From positions 19,911,626-19,975,625 of the forward strand of contig NC_135562.1 in the NCBI RefSeq assembly GCF_964340395.1: a DNA stretch of 64,000 nt. Direction: 5' to 3'. This document shows positions 12,025 through 21,503 of the stretch, one piece after another. The DNA comes from Glandiceps talaboti (lineage: Eukaryota > Hemichordata > Enteropneusta > Spengelidae). The translations under genes were made by a program, and so were the position numbers. The notes under the pieces are model-generated. The model searched no databases. It saw only the letters and a list, made by a program, of their open reading frames with translations, and had not been told where the DNA came from. Position 1 is the first letter of the stretch, and each line of letters starts with the position of its first letter.

Positions 12025-12246
12025 GTTATAAAGATGTTGATTGTTGTGGTAGTGATGTTTGCTGTTTGCTGGTTACCCCTTCACATATTTAATCTGGTGG
12101 CGAAATTTAACCCTATTGTTTACCATGTGGAAGACTTGGAGGCACAAGATAGAATACGGAAGATAAATGCATGTGTGCTGTGGTTGGCGATGTCCAATAG
12201 TTTCATGAATCCTATTATTTATAGCTTCATGAATGACGGCTTTAGA
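12025..12246 (+). CDS. GPCR exon, TM6 to TM7 (rhodopsin family, peptide-receptor type)
   Basis: A 222-base exon (74 codons) bounded by an acceptor TCATTTCACAG and a donor AGA|GTAAGC, both in phase 0. It encodes the end of intracellular loop 3, TM6 with the CWLP toggle motif (MLIVVVVMFAVCWLPLHIF), a charged third extracellular loop, and TM7 with NPIIY (WLAMSNSFMNPIIYSFMND), ending in the FR that starts helix 8. The pattern fits neuropeptide receptors of the tachykinin/NPFF/RYamide type; the ligand cannot be told. No earlier exon was found. Two decayed copies of its first half lie at 11086 and 11882. Confidence 0.93.
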
Positions 12247-12328
12247 GTAAGCATTTCTCTTTTCTCTTTTCCCAGGGAATGGGTTCGTCATCATGGTATC
12301 GGTTTCATATTTAAGTATAATACATGAT

Positions 12329-12720
12329 GAAAGTGGCACAAGCTGAGTTTGTAAACTTTTTACTAAGTGAAATTCTTACATAAAATCTAGTTTGTATATT
12401 GTGGTAATGTCAATGCTGGAACAGTCGATTGCACCCTATGACATCCTTTGACATTTTAGTGGAACACCATTGCTTTGTGGATCTTAACATTAGATACTAA
12501 CTGAATATTCATGACTCTAAGGACAAGAACAAGAATTTAATTTTGATGTTTCTTCGCAATCAAGCAACAATTATGTTATGTAAAATAACGAAATCACTTC
12601 AAAACCCAGTTTTTCAAAATACCCCTTTTCCTGAAGTGTCGTTCCCCATTAAGTATGCTTCAATAAGTACTGACTACAGTTTGTTTATGCAGCAATAATT
12701 ACGTGGTAGATGCAGGCTTT
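12329..12720. repeat. Intron sequence related to the 7.6-8.3 kb repeats
   Basis: The intron after the TM6-TM7 exon begins with sequence resembling 7598-7660 and 7866-7900. Near 12640-12710 it has phrases (aagtatgcttcaataagta, then ttacgtggt) similar to 8240-8275. No coding content. Confidence 0.4.
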
Positions 12721-12802
12721 CTGTCAGACTTGATTGAAGTTAATATTTTTTATTTGGATTTTGTAAATTTGTAAAAGGAGATTTAATTTACAAAACAACG
12801 CT

Positions 12803-12860
12803 TATGTATGTATGTATGTATGTATGTATGTATGTATGTATGTATGTATGTATGTATGTA
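12803..12860. repeat. (TATG)n microsatellite
   Basis: An uninterrupted tetranucleotide tract inside the GPCR intron. Confidence 0.95.
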
Positions 12861-12942
12861 TTATATATGCTTCGGAAACAGACGACCTCACTAGTAAAGG
12901 TTCAGACAAAAACGTCAATGTCCTTTGTGTCGCTACCCCACT

Positions 12943-13051
12943 TTACCCACTTTCATATCTTATACTAGATTCTTGTTGGAACTAGATCTGGTTAGCCATT
13001 TTACCCACTTTCATGTCTTGTACTAGATTCTTGTTGGAACTAGATCTGGTT
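12943..13051. repeat. Tandem duplication, period 58 bases
   Basis: Two near-identical copies start at 12943 and 13001 (unit begins TTACCCACTTTCATATCTTA and contains GGAACTAGATCTGGTTA). They differ at only a few bases. Confidence 0.95.
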
Positions 13052-14120
13052 AAGATTATTGCATGCGACCCTTTTATCTTGGCCGACCTTCTATTACAGA
13101 GTATCGTTTATCACCACAGCAAGAGATATAGTAGATAGAGTCCTACCTTGATTTGAATGTGAAAACGGTTTGTTCACTTAACGAACACTTGATTTACCAA
13201 ACAAAACTATCTCCAATAATATCAGTAGCTACTTGTTTGTCTCTAGCTCTGTTTAAAATTCATTAGATATATAATCGCTTAATCTTACAATGTCTTTACA
13301 TGACTTAGGATGTCTCCTATGTCTAATAAATACCCTTAGATGTCACTTTTAACAACAATATTTCAAATGTTGCAAACATCGTACTACTTTGCCTTTAATC
13401 AGTAAGATAAAGTTAATTCCCAACTTCTGAAACAAGCATTTTGGTTAAATTAAATAAAATAAGTTATATTATGCATGACAGTGGATACACATGAGATTCT
13501 ACTGAATGACCGTCTTTTACTGCTCAAAAACAGTCGACGTTTAATTTGTTTTTCGTAATTGGAAATGTATTGGATTTGAAACAATTTCAACCATTACTTC
13601 TTTATTAGAGGGAGATATTGTGTATCATTTACTTTGTTACTAATTCTCGTGTTGATGTTAGTCTTGTAGCCTCAGTCATGCTATAACCTAGGTGTTTTCA
13701 TAGTTTTGTTATATTGTAAAAGTACCATGGTACCTACTATACCTAACCTCAACACCGATTACACTCAAAGCAAATATATAGAATGATAAGGTTACTGAAT
13801 GATAATGTAACATAAGGTATCAATGACGTCACATCACATGCCTTCATTACCATCAACATCACATTCGGCTGTTTAGTATGATTGAAGGCATTATGAGGGT
13901 TTCTTCAACTTTTTATTATTTATGTCATTGAACCCTATATATGTATTATGCCTAAATGCCAGATTTGAGCGAAGCAATACGCACTCGTAACTATGCATAA
14001 GTATGCTACAGGTACCTTTGGTACGCAACAGACCCCCCCTCCTCCCCCCAGCCAAAAAGGAAGTGAGTGTGCAGTGCCCCTGTAGAATGATTTAGTCGTC
14101 GCATTTATATTTATTACCAG

Positions 14121-14405
14121 GCAGACCTGAAGTACATGTATACTTATAGTATCTGTCGGTGCAAACGACCTCAAAAGCAAGTATACTTTACATCGTCTAG
14201 GCGGGAACGAAGAACACAGTCACTCTCATCGACGTCTTCTTCGTTCTTGACAAATACCAAATTGAACAGACTACTGGCGCCAAAGAAACAACAATTCGAA
14301 ATGGAAACAGTTCCACAGGAGTTGAAGACACAACATGCTGACTACTGTAGGTCTTACTTTTTTTATACAGCTATGTCTATTTTTCCAAACGTTGATTATC
14401 TCTGA
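14121..14405 (+). CDS. GPCR last coding exon: helix 8 and cytoplasmic tail
   Basis: An acceptor TTTATTACCAG is followed in phase 0, matching the donor at 12246, by ADLKYMYTYSICRCKRPQKQ. Joined to the preceding FR this gives FRADLK, the usual helix 8 pattern (FRxDFK). CRC just after is a plausible palmitoylation site. The rest of the 94-residue tail is basic and then Ser/Thr-rich (SSTSSSFLTNT), as in receptors phosphorylated by GRKs, and ends at a TGA at 14403. The intron would be 1,874 bases. The frame match and helix 8 fit support it; no transcript evidence is available. A competing terminal exon is noted at 16665. Confidence 0.72.
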   Translation, partial: ADLKYMYTYSICRCKRPQKQVYFTSSRRERRTQSLSSTSSSFLTNTKLNRLLAPKKQQFEMETVPQELKTQHADYCRSYFFYTAMSIFPNVDYL

Positions 14406-14737
14406 CATTTAAGTAATTATTATTTGAATTGTTTTGTGGGACTAATAACAGCCCAACGGCAATAACAGCATTCATGACTTGAAAGTAGATTGAGTCGATA
14501 TGTTGCCTGTATATTTCCTGAATGCATATTTTGTTCTACACCTGTTTCCTAAGCATTTGGCAATCGTAGTGCATAATCTGCCTTTCAATTAACCTTGACA
14601 GTTTTTATGCTGGTATCCCATCCTGTACAGTGATCACACGTCATAGTTGTTAGTACCAAAAGGGAAATCAACTCTAAGCTTATAACAAACATTATACTGT
14701 TTATTCATAGTTGAACAAATGGAAAGAAATCTGTTCA

Positions 14738-14741
<4 letters not shown>

Positions 14742-14791
<50 letters not shown>

Positions 14792-14800
14792 CATTTAGTG

Positions 14801-14860
<60 letters not shown>
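14742..14860. repeat. Two (TA)n tracts
   Basis: TA dinucleotide runs at 14742-14787 and 14803-14860, separated by gaaacatttagtgaac. They sit just outside the left flank of the Penelope-like element; another long TA tract lies beyond its right flank. Confidence 0.97.
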
Positions 14861-14861
<1 letters not shown>

Positions 14862-14941
14862 CCACATAAAAGTGCTCAATACGGTTAGTAGAGCGAATTA
14901 TATACAGGTTTTGAAAATATGAACAAAATTACATGCTATTG

Positions 14942-14990
14942 ACCCTACAGAACTGTTTCGTGAGGTGTGTATTCCTCACTCATCAGGGGT
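14942..14990 (-). ncRNA. Type I hammerhead ribozyme, complete-looking core
   Basis: The 49 bases read on the minus strand contain, in order: ACCC (stem I), CTGATGA, GTGAGG (stem II), loop AATACACA, CCTCAC (stem II), GAAA, CAG-TT-CTG (short stem III closed by the A-T pair), TA, GGGT (stem I). All catalytic core bases are present and all three stems pair. The predicted self-cleavage is 3' of the A of CTGTA, between 14946 and 14945. A minimal stem III is typical of Penelope-element hammerheads. Activity is inferred, not shown. Confidence 0.85.
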
Positions 14991-15241
14991 AGAATGGAAT
15001 ATAGTATCTTCGTTTCCTATACTGAGGACACTGAGAGGATCAAGAAAGAGATTTGCTATATATTCAAGGAGTATGGGCTGAACATCACCATCGAAGCCAA
15101 TAAGAACGTAGTCAACTTCCTCGACGTTACATTTAACCTCGCCGAGAAAACCTACAGCCCATATACAAAACCGAACGCAACCTTGCAATATGTCCATCGA
15201 GAGAGCAACCATCCCCCTAATATTATTAAAAACATACCAGC

Positions 15242-15256
15242 GGGGGGGGGGGGGGG
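15242..15256. repeat. Homopolymer G15
   Basis: Fifteen G between codons for PAG and the downstream RRLSS block. It breaks the Penelope reading frame. Either a slippage expansion or an assembly error. Confidence 0.9.
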
Positions 15257-15369
15257 TAAATAGACGCCTGTCATCTATATCATCAGACAAGCAGTCATTC
15301 GATCAAGCCGCACCTCAGTACCAGAAAGCATTACACGAAAGCGGATATAAATACAAACTTGAATATAAG

Positions 15370-15384
15370 CCCCCCCCCCCCCCC
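15370..15384. repeat. Homopolymer C15
   Basis: Fifteen C, 114 bases after the G15 run in the same ORF, and again at a frame break. Confidence 0.9.
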
Positions 15385-16068
15385 AACTATAGGTAGGAAG
15401 AATAGGCCACGGCATAATATTTTATGGTATAACCCACCTTTCAGCAAGAGTGTCTCCACTAATATTGGTAAAAGATTCCTCGCCCTGGTAGACAAGTGCT
15501 TTCCACAAGGGAACAACCTCAGGAAAATCTTCAATCGTAACACAATTAAAATTAGTTACAGTTGTGTAACTAATACTAAACGTCTCATCGACAACCACAA
15601 TAAAACACAACTGTCTACCCAGAACGGCTGTAAAAACGAGAATACTAAATTAACTGTCGCGTGAAAGACACATGCCCCCTGGACGGGAAATGTTTACAAA
15701 ACAGCGTGGTATACCAGGCAACAGTTCAGCGCAAAGACACCAATATCCGCGAAACGTATGTCGGACTTACTGAAAACGAGTTCAAGACACGGTACAGGAA
15801 CCACACAGCTTCATTCCGCAACAATTTGTCAAGAAACTCAACAGAACTAAGTAAGTATGTATGGTTTCTTAAGGATAAAGAAATTGGTTACGACATCACG
15901 TGGAAAATCATCGCGCGCGCGCGCGACCGTACAACAGCTCCAGTCAGAGATGTAATCTCTGCATAACTGAAAAGACATAAATCATTATTGCAGGTAGATA
16001 TTCCCTGTTAGGAACATTAGAATAATAGAATTTAACGGTAAGGAAACGCAGATACTATATTCCATTCT

Positions 16069-16110
16069 ACCCCTGATGAGTGAGGAATAAACACCTCACG
16101 AAACAGTTCA
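16069..16110 (+). ncRNA. Hammerhead ribozyme remnant in the right flank
   Basis: The same core as the left flank (ACCC, CTGATGAG, stem II TGAGG/CCTCA, CGAAAC) is present on the plus strand, but the sequence after CAGTTC is deleted. It lacks the 3' side of stem III, the cleavage site and the 3' strand of stem I, so it should be inactive. Confidence 0.8.
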
Positions 16111-16137
16111 GGTAATTTTGTTCATATTTTCAAAACC

Positions 16138-16262
<125 letters not shown>

Positions 16263-16270
16263 TAACATAT

Positions 16271-16356
16271 ATACTTAACTTTCACTTATATTTCTCTATG
16301 CTAGATTATATATATACACAATCTAGCATAGAGAAATATAAGTGAAAGTTAAGTAT
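16271..16356. repeat. 36-bp perfect inverted repeat, 14-base loop
   Basis: Bases 16271-16306 are the exact reverse complement of 16321-16356 (arm begins ATACTTAACTTTCACTTAT). The loop is TA-rich. No transposon ends are recognised around it. Confidence 0.95.
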
Positions 16357-16664
16357 TTCTTTCCATTTCATATGATCACACTGCTAGATTTAATGATTGC
16401 CCCAAGACATAGAGGGGTTGGAAAAAAGACAGCGGTCCTGTGATAGTGAGCAGTTAGTATCTTGTAACCAGTGGAAGCATATCATAAAAGGGTCAATATC
16501 GGAACATTTTCTCACAGATGTTGTGTTTTGATCAAAAGTAATGTAAATTGGGATAACAGAGTGAAAGGAGCGGGCTGCCAGACAGTTTAAGAGGGATAAT
16601 ATGATGCCTAAGTCTTAGTAATGGTCTCATTAATTTATTTCTCTCTCGTTTTTTTATTTCACAG

Positions 16665-16800
16665 AGACATCAAGAAATCCTGTTTACACTGGTTTGTAAA
16701 TCCACTACAGGGACATGCTACTGTTAATGGAACACCACATACAACGTCAACATTAACACAAAGTATTTACGGCGTTAGAGACAAGTTCATGAGAATATAA
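16665..16800 (+). CDS. Possible alternative GPCR C-terminal exon
   Basis: A strong acceptor (pyrimidine-rich, ending TTTATTTCACAG) precedes a frame reading DIKKSCLHWFVNPLQGHATV and on to a stop at 16798-16800. DIKKSCL fits a receptor helix 8 (FRxDxKxxL) and the short polar Thr-rich tail fits a GPCR C-terminus. However, the frame needs a donor with two leftover bases, while the TM6-TM7 exon at 12246 ends in phase 0. It may belong to a related, partly lost gene copy or be chance. Confidence 0.35.
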
Positions 16801-17286
16801 GTATTGTAGTATTTTGAGTTTCTAAAGTTCCAGAGGCTTGAGTTTAGCTATCTATCAAAGATTACAAATAACAGGATACTAGTATGCTCTTTTCAGCTGT
16901 GTGTCAGAGTTTCAAGTATACCGTCTGCAGCTGTGTGTGTCAGAGTTTTTTACAAAGTCGATAATGTCTGTACCTGATTAAAGTGACGTCACATTCAAAA
17001 TCATATAATTTATGTAATTATGTGCTTTTTGTCAATCATCAGACAGCTGTTAAGAGATATACACGTGTCAAAAAAAATGATCGAATGCTACTTATTGCCA
17101 TATCCGTTGCCATGGTAGTCACACATCAACAATAAAATTCACAGAACTTTGACAGATACATTACAAATGTAAGCCATTACTGAGCAGGAAATTAAATATA
17201 AAAGAGCTTGGTAATATATCAAATTATTTTACATGTTTAGTTCTGACTCAGAATCTTCATGATACTCGGATCCTCTTTGTGTGCGG

Positions 17287-17377
<91 letters not shown>

Positions 17378-17929
17378 TGCGCCTGTAAGGTATGCCATGT
17401 TGGGCGCCCTCATGGATCGGTCAGTCCTCTTAAAGATCGACACCATTGAGGGCGGAGTGACATGACGCATTTTACAGCGTATTTGTAAAATGAAGATTTT
17501 TTTTTCATTTGTGCTGTTAAGGTAATAGTTCAACAGTATATGTTAGCAGATCATTAACATTATAGAACATTCAACTCTTTTCTTAAGTCAAAACGGTGTG
17601 AATTCTCTCTTAATATAACTAGTTAATGTGCAAAATGACGTAATCAATTGTATTTGTCTAACAATGTAATCATGTGTGCAATTTCATTATTCAAGTCGTA
17701 GCCATTTAAGAGGTAAGTTAATAAAAATGTTTGAAATATATAAGTTGTGACATTAGCTTTCATAACTAACTTTTGCAAATCAAATCTGTGGAAACAGACG
17801 TGTCTACGTCGATGTTTTATACAAAAGCTTGCACCTAGTATCATGGGATTAGACACTTTGAATTTCCAGGTTTTACAATTATGTATACAACTATATAGTA
17901 AACATTCATTTTTAAAGTACAAATATGGC
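16801..17929. other. Intergenic with (TA)n tract
   Basis: A TA microsatellite covers about 17289-17374. Overlapping frames of 85-92 codons on opposite strands near 17644-18004 show no domain and are most likely chance. Confidence 0.45.
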
Positions 17930-18090
17930 TGTCATTCCGTCAATTTTGCACATGTGGCAAAACCGTCCCATATGATATATGACCTGTGTACATGGTTTGA
18001 ATGAAATTGGATAATGCATGGCATGGCAGTGACGTATTATGGATGCACACACACGCAGGCAGGCAGGCAGGCATGCATGTATGTATGAGT
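17930..18090. repeat. Fragment of ACGG-type marine-invertebrate repeat
   Basis: The run gacctgtgtacatggtttga, then atgaaattgg, then atggatgcacacacacgcag and a (GGCA)n tract has the same word order as the last core unit and ACGG tract of the 5.0-5.9 kb array. It is read as a small, diverged relative. Confidence 0.45.
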
Positions 18091-19515
18091 GGAGCCTGTT
18101 GTAATAGTTCTACATTTGGGGAACTAAGTAAGCCTCCAAATAAAACCTTACAATGTCATCCCACGTATTATTCATCAGTAAGATTTCAACTACATAACTC
18201 CTCTCTTGAAACTATACTTAACTATAATATAATATACTGCTAATGTCACTATACACTGTATTGAATGTACTACAATATCGTTGGATCGCTGTCCAGTAAG
18301 AGGCTGCCATTATTTACGTCCCAGGGAGGAGGGCGGGGAAAAACTGGTAAATTCCATATACATAAGCGATGCTATATACAGCGCCCTCAACCAATAAATC
18401 GATCCCAGTAGAGATTGTTCATATTAATTTAGCAACATTAATTGCTCGAGTTTGTCATCATTAAATCAATTAAAATCACTATAGTATGACTTTTACTCCA
18501 AGGAGTACATCAAATGTACATATCCCAGCTTTGTTTGAAGTTATATTTTCAATGACTAGTTTAAATAATTCTTTGGGCTGAAGGATGTTGGATGCTGATA
18601 TGAAGTGAGTATTTTTGAGCTGGTCTTTCTGTGATATTGGCAAACCAGCCAATTGGATAGACAAAACACAGTTGCAATTTCCTTCTTTGATTTGTTTCCA
18701 CTTGTATTATCGGCATAAATAATAAGCGGAATAATAAAAACTGGGGTCTTGTTTGTATTCACACAATACAATAATTTCTACTAAAAAAAATAATATTCAA
18801 AAATAAAATATTGATTTTGCGAACATAAATAACGTTAAAATTTATAAATAACGTGAGTATCAAATCTTATTGTAACATTGAAATTTGACACAAGGGGACA
18901 ATTAATTTACCATTTTTAATGCTAGTAAAAATAATAATTACGTCTGGTATACTTCGTTTTAAAGACATTTCTCCATAATTTATCCTTTGTGAGAATATGG
19001 TCAATAACATAGTTTACGGGCCCAGATATTTCCGTAATTTCAAGTGTCTCAACAAGCTTGAATTCACCAAGTATTGGTACAAGATATCTGGGAATGAATT
19101 TTGAAGTAAACAATGTGAATGTTGTAATCGTGAAGTTACCTTATTGGAATCCTGTTTTTGATTGGAATGTTCTTAGCGGTGTGTAGAATAGCAATTGTTG
19201 TATGTATGATTTAGTACCTTGCACCATCTAGTAAAGTAATATGCATTATTGTGAAGGGGTGGGGTGGGGTGGGGTACTGAAATCACAAATAATTGTGGAT
19301 GACGTAAAATCAGGCAATGACTCTCCAATTATATTGTGACTTCATATAACGTGAAATGGTTTACCTTATCAACAAAGGAATGTATGATACCACTTAATGT
19401 TTCAAATGTTTGCCAACAGTGAAAATGAGTAATGTATATACATTTAGTTGTATTGTTATTTTCAGGAGTCATTTCAATGTTTTATGTTTCATTTTACACT
19501 AATGCACGAGTCAAT
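18091..19515. other. Intergenic, no gene seen
   Basis: AT-rich, with short frames only. A (GGGGT)n-like stretch lies at about 19256-19275. Confidence 0.45.
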
Positions 19516-19661
19516 GTAATGCCCGAGGGGTGTAGAGGAGGCGATCAGGCTAAAAAATGTAAACATGTACCAAGAAGGTCAATTCAAGCAAAATAACGAA
19601 GGTAAAATAGCAATGAACGATTAGCCGACATCTACATCGGATTTTAATCAGATTGCATTAC
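19516..19661. mobile_element. MITE copy 2
   Basis: Shares with 6870-6970 the block GGCGATCAGGCTAAAAA, then CAAGCAAAATAACGAAG and TTAGCCGACATCTACATC. The outermost ends are TGTAATGC (19516) and GCATTACA (19654). The right end abuts the PHD-finger coding segment, and its last bases form the CATTACAG splice acceptor. Confidence 0.78.
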
Positions 19662-19663
19662 AG

Positions 19664-19925
19664 TTGTGCTGGATTATCAGATATTCCCAGTGGTTCATGG
19701 ATATGTGAGTCGTGTAGCCAACAGGACTTTTATGAAAGCTCGAGTGATGATGAAACAAACTGTTTATGGCAAACCGAATTCATGTGAAAGGATGATTGGC
19801 TGTGATTGCCCAGATTGCAATATTGGTTGGTATCATTTTTCATGTGCTAGCATAACTAAGCCTCCAAGAGGGAAGTGGTGTTGTCAAACTTGCAAAAGGA
19901 AACCTGGAAAAAAGAAAAAGAATTA
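19664..19925 (+). pseudogene. PHD-finger gene fragment: end of one PHD, then a full ING-like PHD
   Basis: From the CATTACAG acceptor one frame reads CAGLSDIPSGSWICESC, the last three metal-ligand Cys of a PHD finger, then an acidic linker (FYESSSDDETNC). The frame then shifts near 19763, consistent with loss of two bases in a TGTG run, into GKPNSCERMIGCDCPDCNIG, then WYHFSCASITKPPRGKWCCQ and a Lys-rich end (KPGKKKKN) with a TAA at 19923. This second PHD has the ING signature (WxHFxC, PxGKWxC) that binds methylated histone H3 tails. Double PHDs of this kind occur in TE-encoded proteins as well as host genes. No upstream exon was identified. Confidence 0.75.
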
Positions 19926-20321
19926 AATAGATTTAAGTGTTGTGCTACACTATCTGTAGATTTTTGTTCATTAGTTTTCTTGTATCAAGTGCAGTATTGT
20001 ATTCTACACCCAACTGAGTCCTAAAAAGCCAAGTATTCTACTTTTCAACAAAGCTTGTACATGAGTAACAACCAGGTTATTGTTGACAAATGCATTCAAG
20101 TCCAAACTAGAACTCAATTTTATGATACAATTTTTTTGGTCAAAATTCATAAATTTAAAATCTGCAAGTCTAATTTAAATTATAGTGTTTCTATACATGT
20201 CTTTCTGATATGTATTTCTTCTTTTGGATATCTGGAAGAGAATATATTACACAGTGAAACATTAGTAAAAAATAATAGGTAAGGGTTGGTCGTCAGATGG
20301 ATCAAAATTATTTACCTATTA

Positions 20322-20365
20322 TTTTCATGCATTAACTAACCAGAGAGCAGCAGACGACATGTACA
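20322..20365. repeat. 44-base direct repeat, left copy
   Basis: Identical to 21460-21503 (contains GCATTAACTAACCAGAGAGC and AGCAGACGACATGTACA). The two copies bracket about 1.1 kb that holds the frames at 20629 and 21374. Confidence 0.95.
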
Positions 20366-20628
20366 TGAAGCAATCTTTGGGATACCCAACTGCAGCTTGA
20401 GTAATTCCGTTGATTGTATGTGTGAAAATGGTGTGCCATCAGTTCCTGTCGACTGAAATGCAAGGAAGTCTCAATATAGTGCCCATATATAATTAAAGTA
20501 ATGTAGTTTTGATTAATGAGTTAGCTTTGAATTCATGTTAATAAACAATTATATTTTAAAGCTATCTGTGTGTATAGCTATAATATGTATGATAACATTG
20601 CTTTGTGTGTGTGTTTCTTCGTTTATAA

Positions 20629-20844
20629 ATGTTTTGTTTATTATACCTGGCCTATAAGGTCAAAATGAAGACCTGGTACGGCAAAAATCACCACAGAATC
20701 CATAGATGGAATTCCTTCAATACCGATTTCCTCAAGGATAAACTAAACATTCATGTTTCACGAGATTGTAGAGAGATATTTAAAACTCTTAACTTTATTG
20801 ACATGAAAAAAGGAATAAACCGTAAAACCGCAGCGTCCATTTAA
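20629..20844 (+). CDS. Unrecognised ORF, basic
   Basis: A 71-codon frame. The part from the second Met (MKTWYGKNHHRIHRWNSFNT, then DFLKDKLNIHVSRDCREIF) has a protein-like composition, rich in Lys/Arg/His, but no family was recognised. It lies between the 44-base direct repeats and opposite to the transposon ORF downstream. It could be a fragment of a larger, frameshifted coding region. Confidence 0.3.
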   Translation: MFCLLYLAYKVKMKTWYGKNHHRIHRWNSFNTDFLKDKLNIHVSRDCREIFKTLNFIDMKKGINRKTAASI

Positions 20845-20921
20845 ATGTCAAGGATTTAAAAAGAAAGACAAAAGTCTCGAACACTTCTTCGACAAATATG
20901 CAAAATAATTATTTTTATTTT

Positions 20922-21374
20922 TCAAAAGACGAAAAAATATAGGACCTCAAGACGAATGTTTGGATACAACTTAAATTTAAGTGTGTAATGCAAATTGGCA
21001 AAATTATATCTTATCATAGATCGAGGACCAGAGTTGCATAGTACATATAATAGGAAAAAAATATTGCCGGAAAAAGGATACCACGGGTTATCATCGAGTT
21101 CTGGTGATTTTTCTTGTGTCTGTTCGTCTTCATTATTGAGATTACCAGATTCAAAAGAATCATTATTGTGAACATTGACATTTTCAAAATAACTCTGGTG
21201 GCTGGTCATAGGTGTCGTTATGGCACTCATGTCAAGCCAGTCTTGCAATTATTTCTTAGCTCCATGTGTCCCAGGGTCCCCGTGTAGAGATCGATTGAAG
21301 TTGGACTCTCTGTAAGTTCTGTATTTGCAAATTTGGCAGATGAACAAATGGGACGGATTTACATTTGCCGCCAT
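20922..21374 (-). pseudogene. Decayed transposon ORF, zinc-finger start and DNPWYPF motif
   Basis: From a start codon at 21374 the minus strand reads MAANVNPSHLFICQICKYRT, then YRESNFNRSLHGDPGTHG, a C2H2-like finger. After a TAA near 21247 it reads LQDWLDMS and, further on, EKSPELDDNPWYPFSGNIFF and LLYVLCNSGPRS. NPW-Y/A-PF near the N-terminus recalls Plavaka-type (CMC superfamily) transposases and large unnamed invertebrate TE proteins. Downstream of the LLY motif the reading frame decays. The family is uncertain; the damage is clear. Confidence 0.5.
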
Positions 21375-21459
21375 GACTGTACCGTCAGTTATACTAACCG
21401 GGCCAGATTAACCAATAAAAACATGTTATTAAACTTACGTCATTTAATGACGTATGATG

Positions 21460-21503
21460 TTTTCATGCATTAACTAACCAGAGAGCAGCAGACGACATGT
21501 ACA
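21460..21503. repeat. 44-base direct repeat, right copy
   Basis: Identical to 20322-20365. Confidence 0.95.

Larger units (their letters stand above)
14992..15966 (+). pseudogene. Penelope RT C-terminus and GIY-YIG endonuclease ORF, frameshifted
   Basis: Recognisable segments in order: ERIKKEICYIFKEYGLNITI with NVVNFLDVTFNL (15022-15140), PYTKPNATLQYVHRESNHPP (to 15235), [20 protein letters not shown] (15262 on), [20 protein letters not shown] (15415 on), then the GIY-YIG endonuclease: CPLDGKCLQNSVVYQATVQR (15670 on), RETYVGLTENEFKTRYRNH and NSTELSKYVWFLKDKEIGYD. Frames are broken at a 15-base G run (15242-15256), a 15-base C run (15370-15384), a TGA at 15662 and near 15924. The RT YxDD catalytic box and everything upstream are missing. 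Confidence 0.88.

Noticed and set aside
14719-14922. Frames over the TA tracts
   Set aside because: Tyr-Ile translations of TA dinucleotides on both strands.
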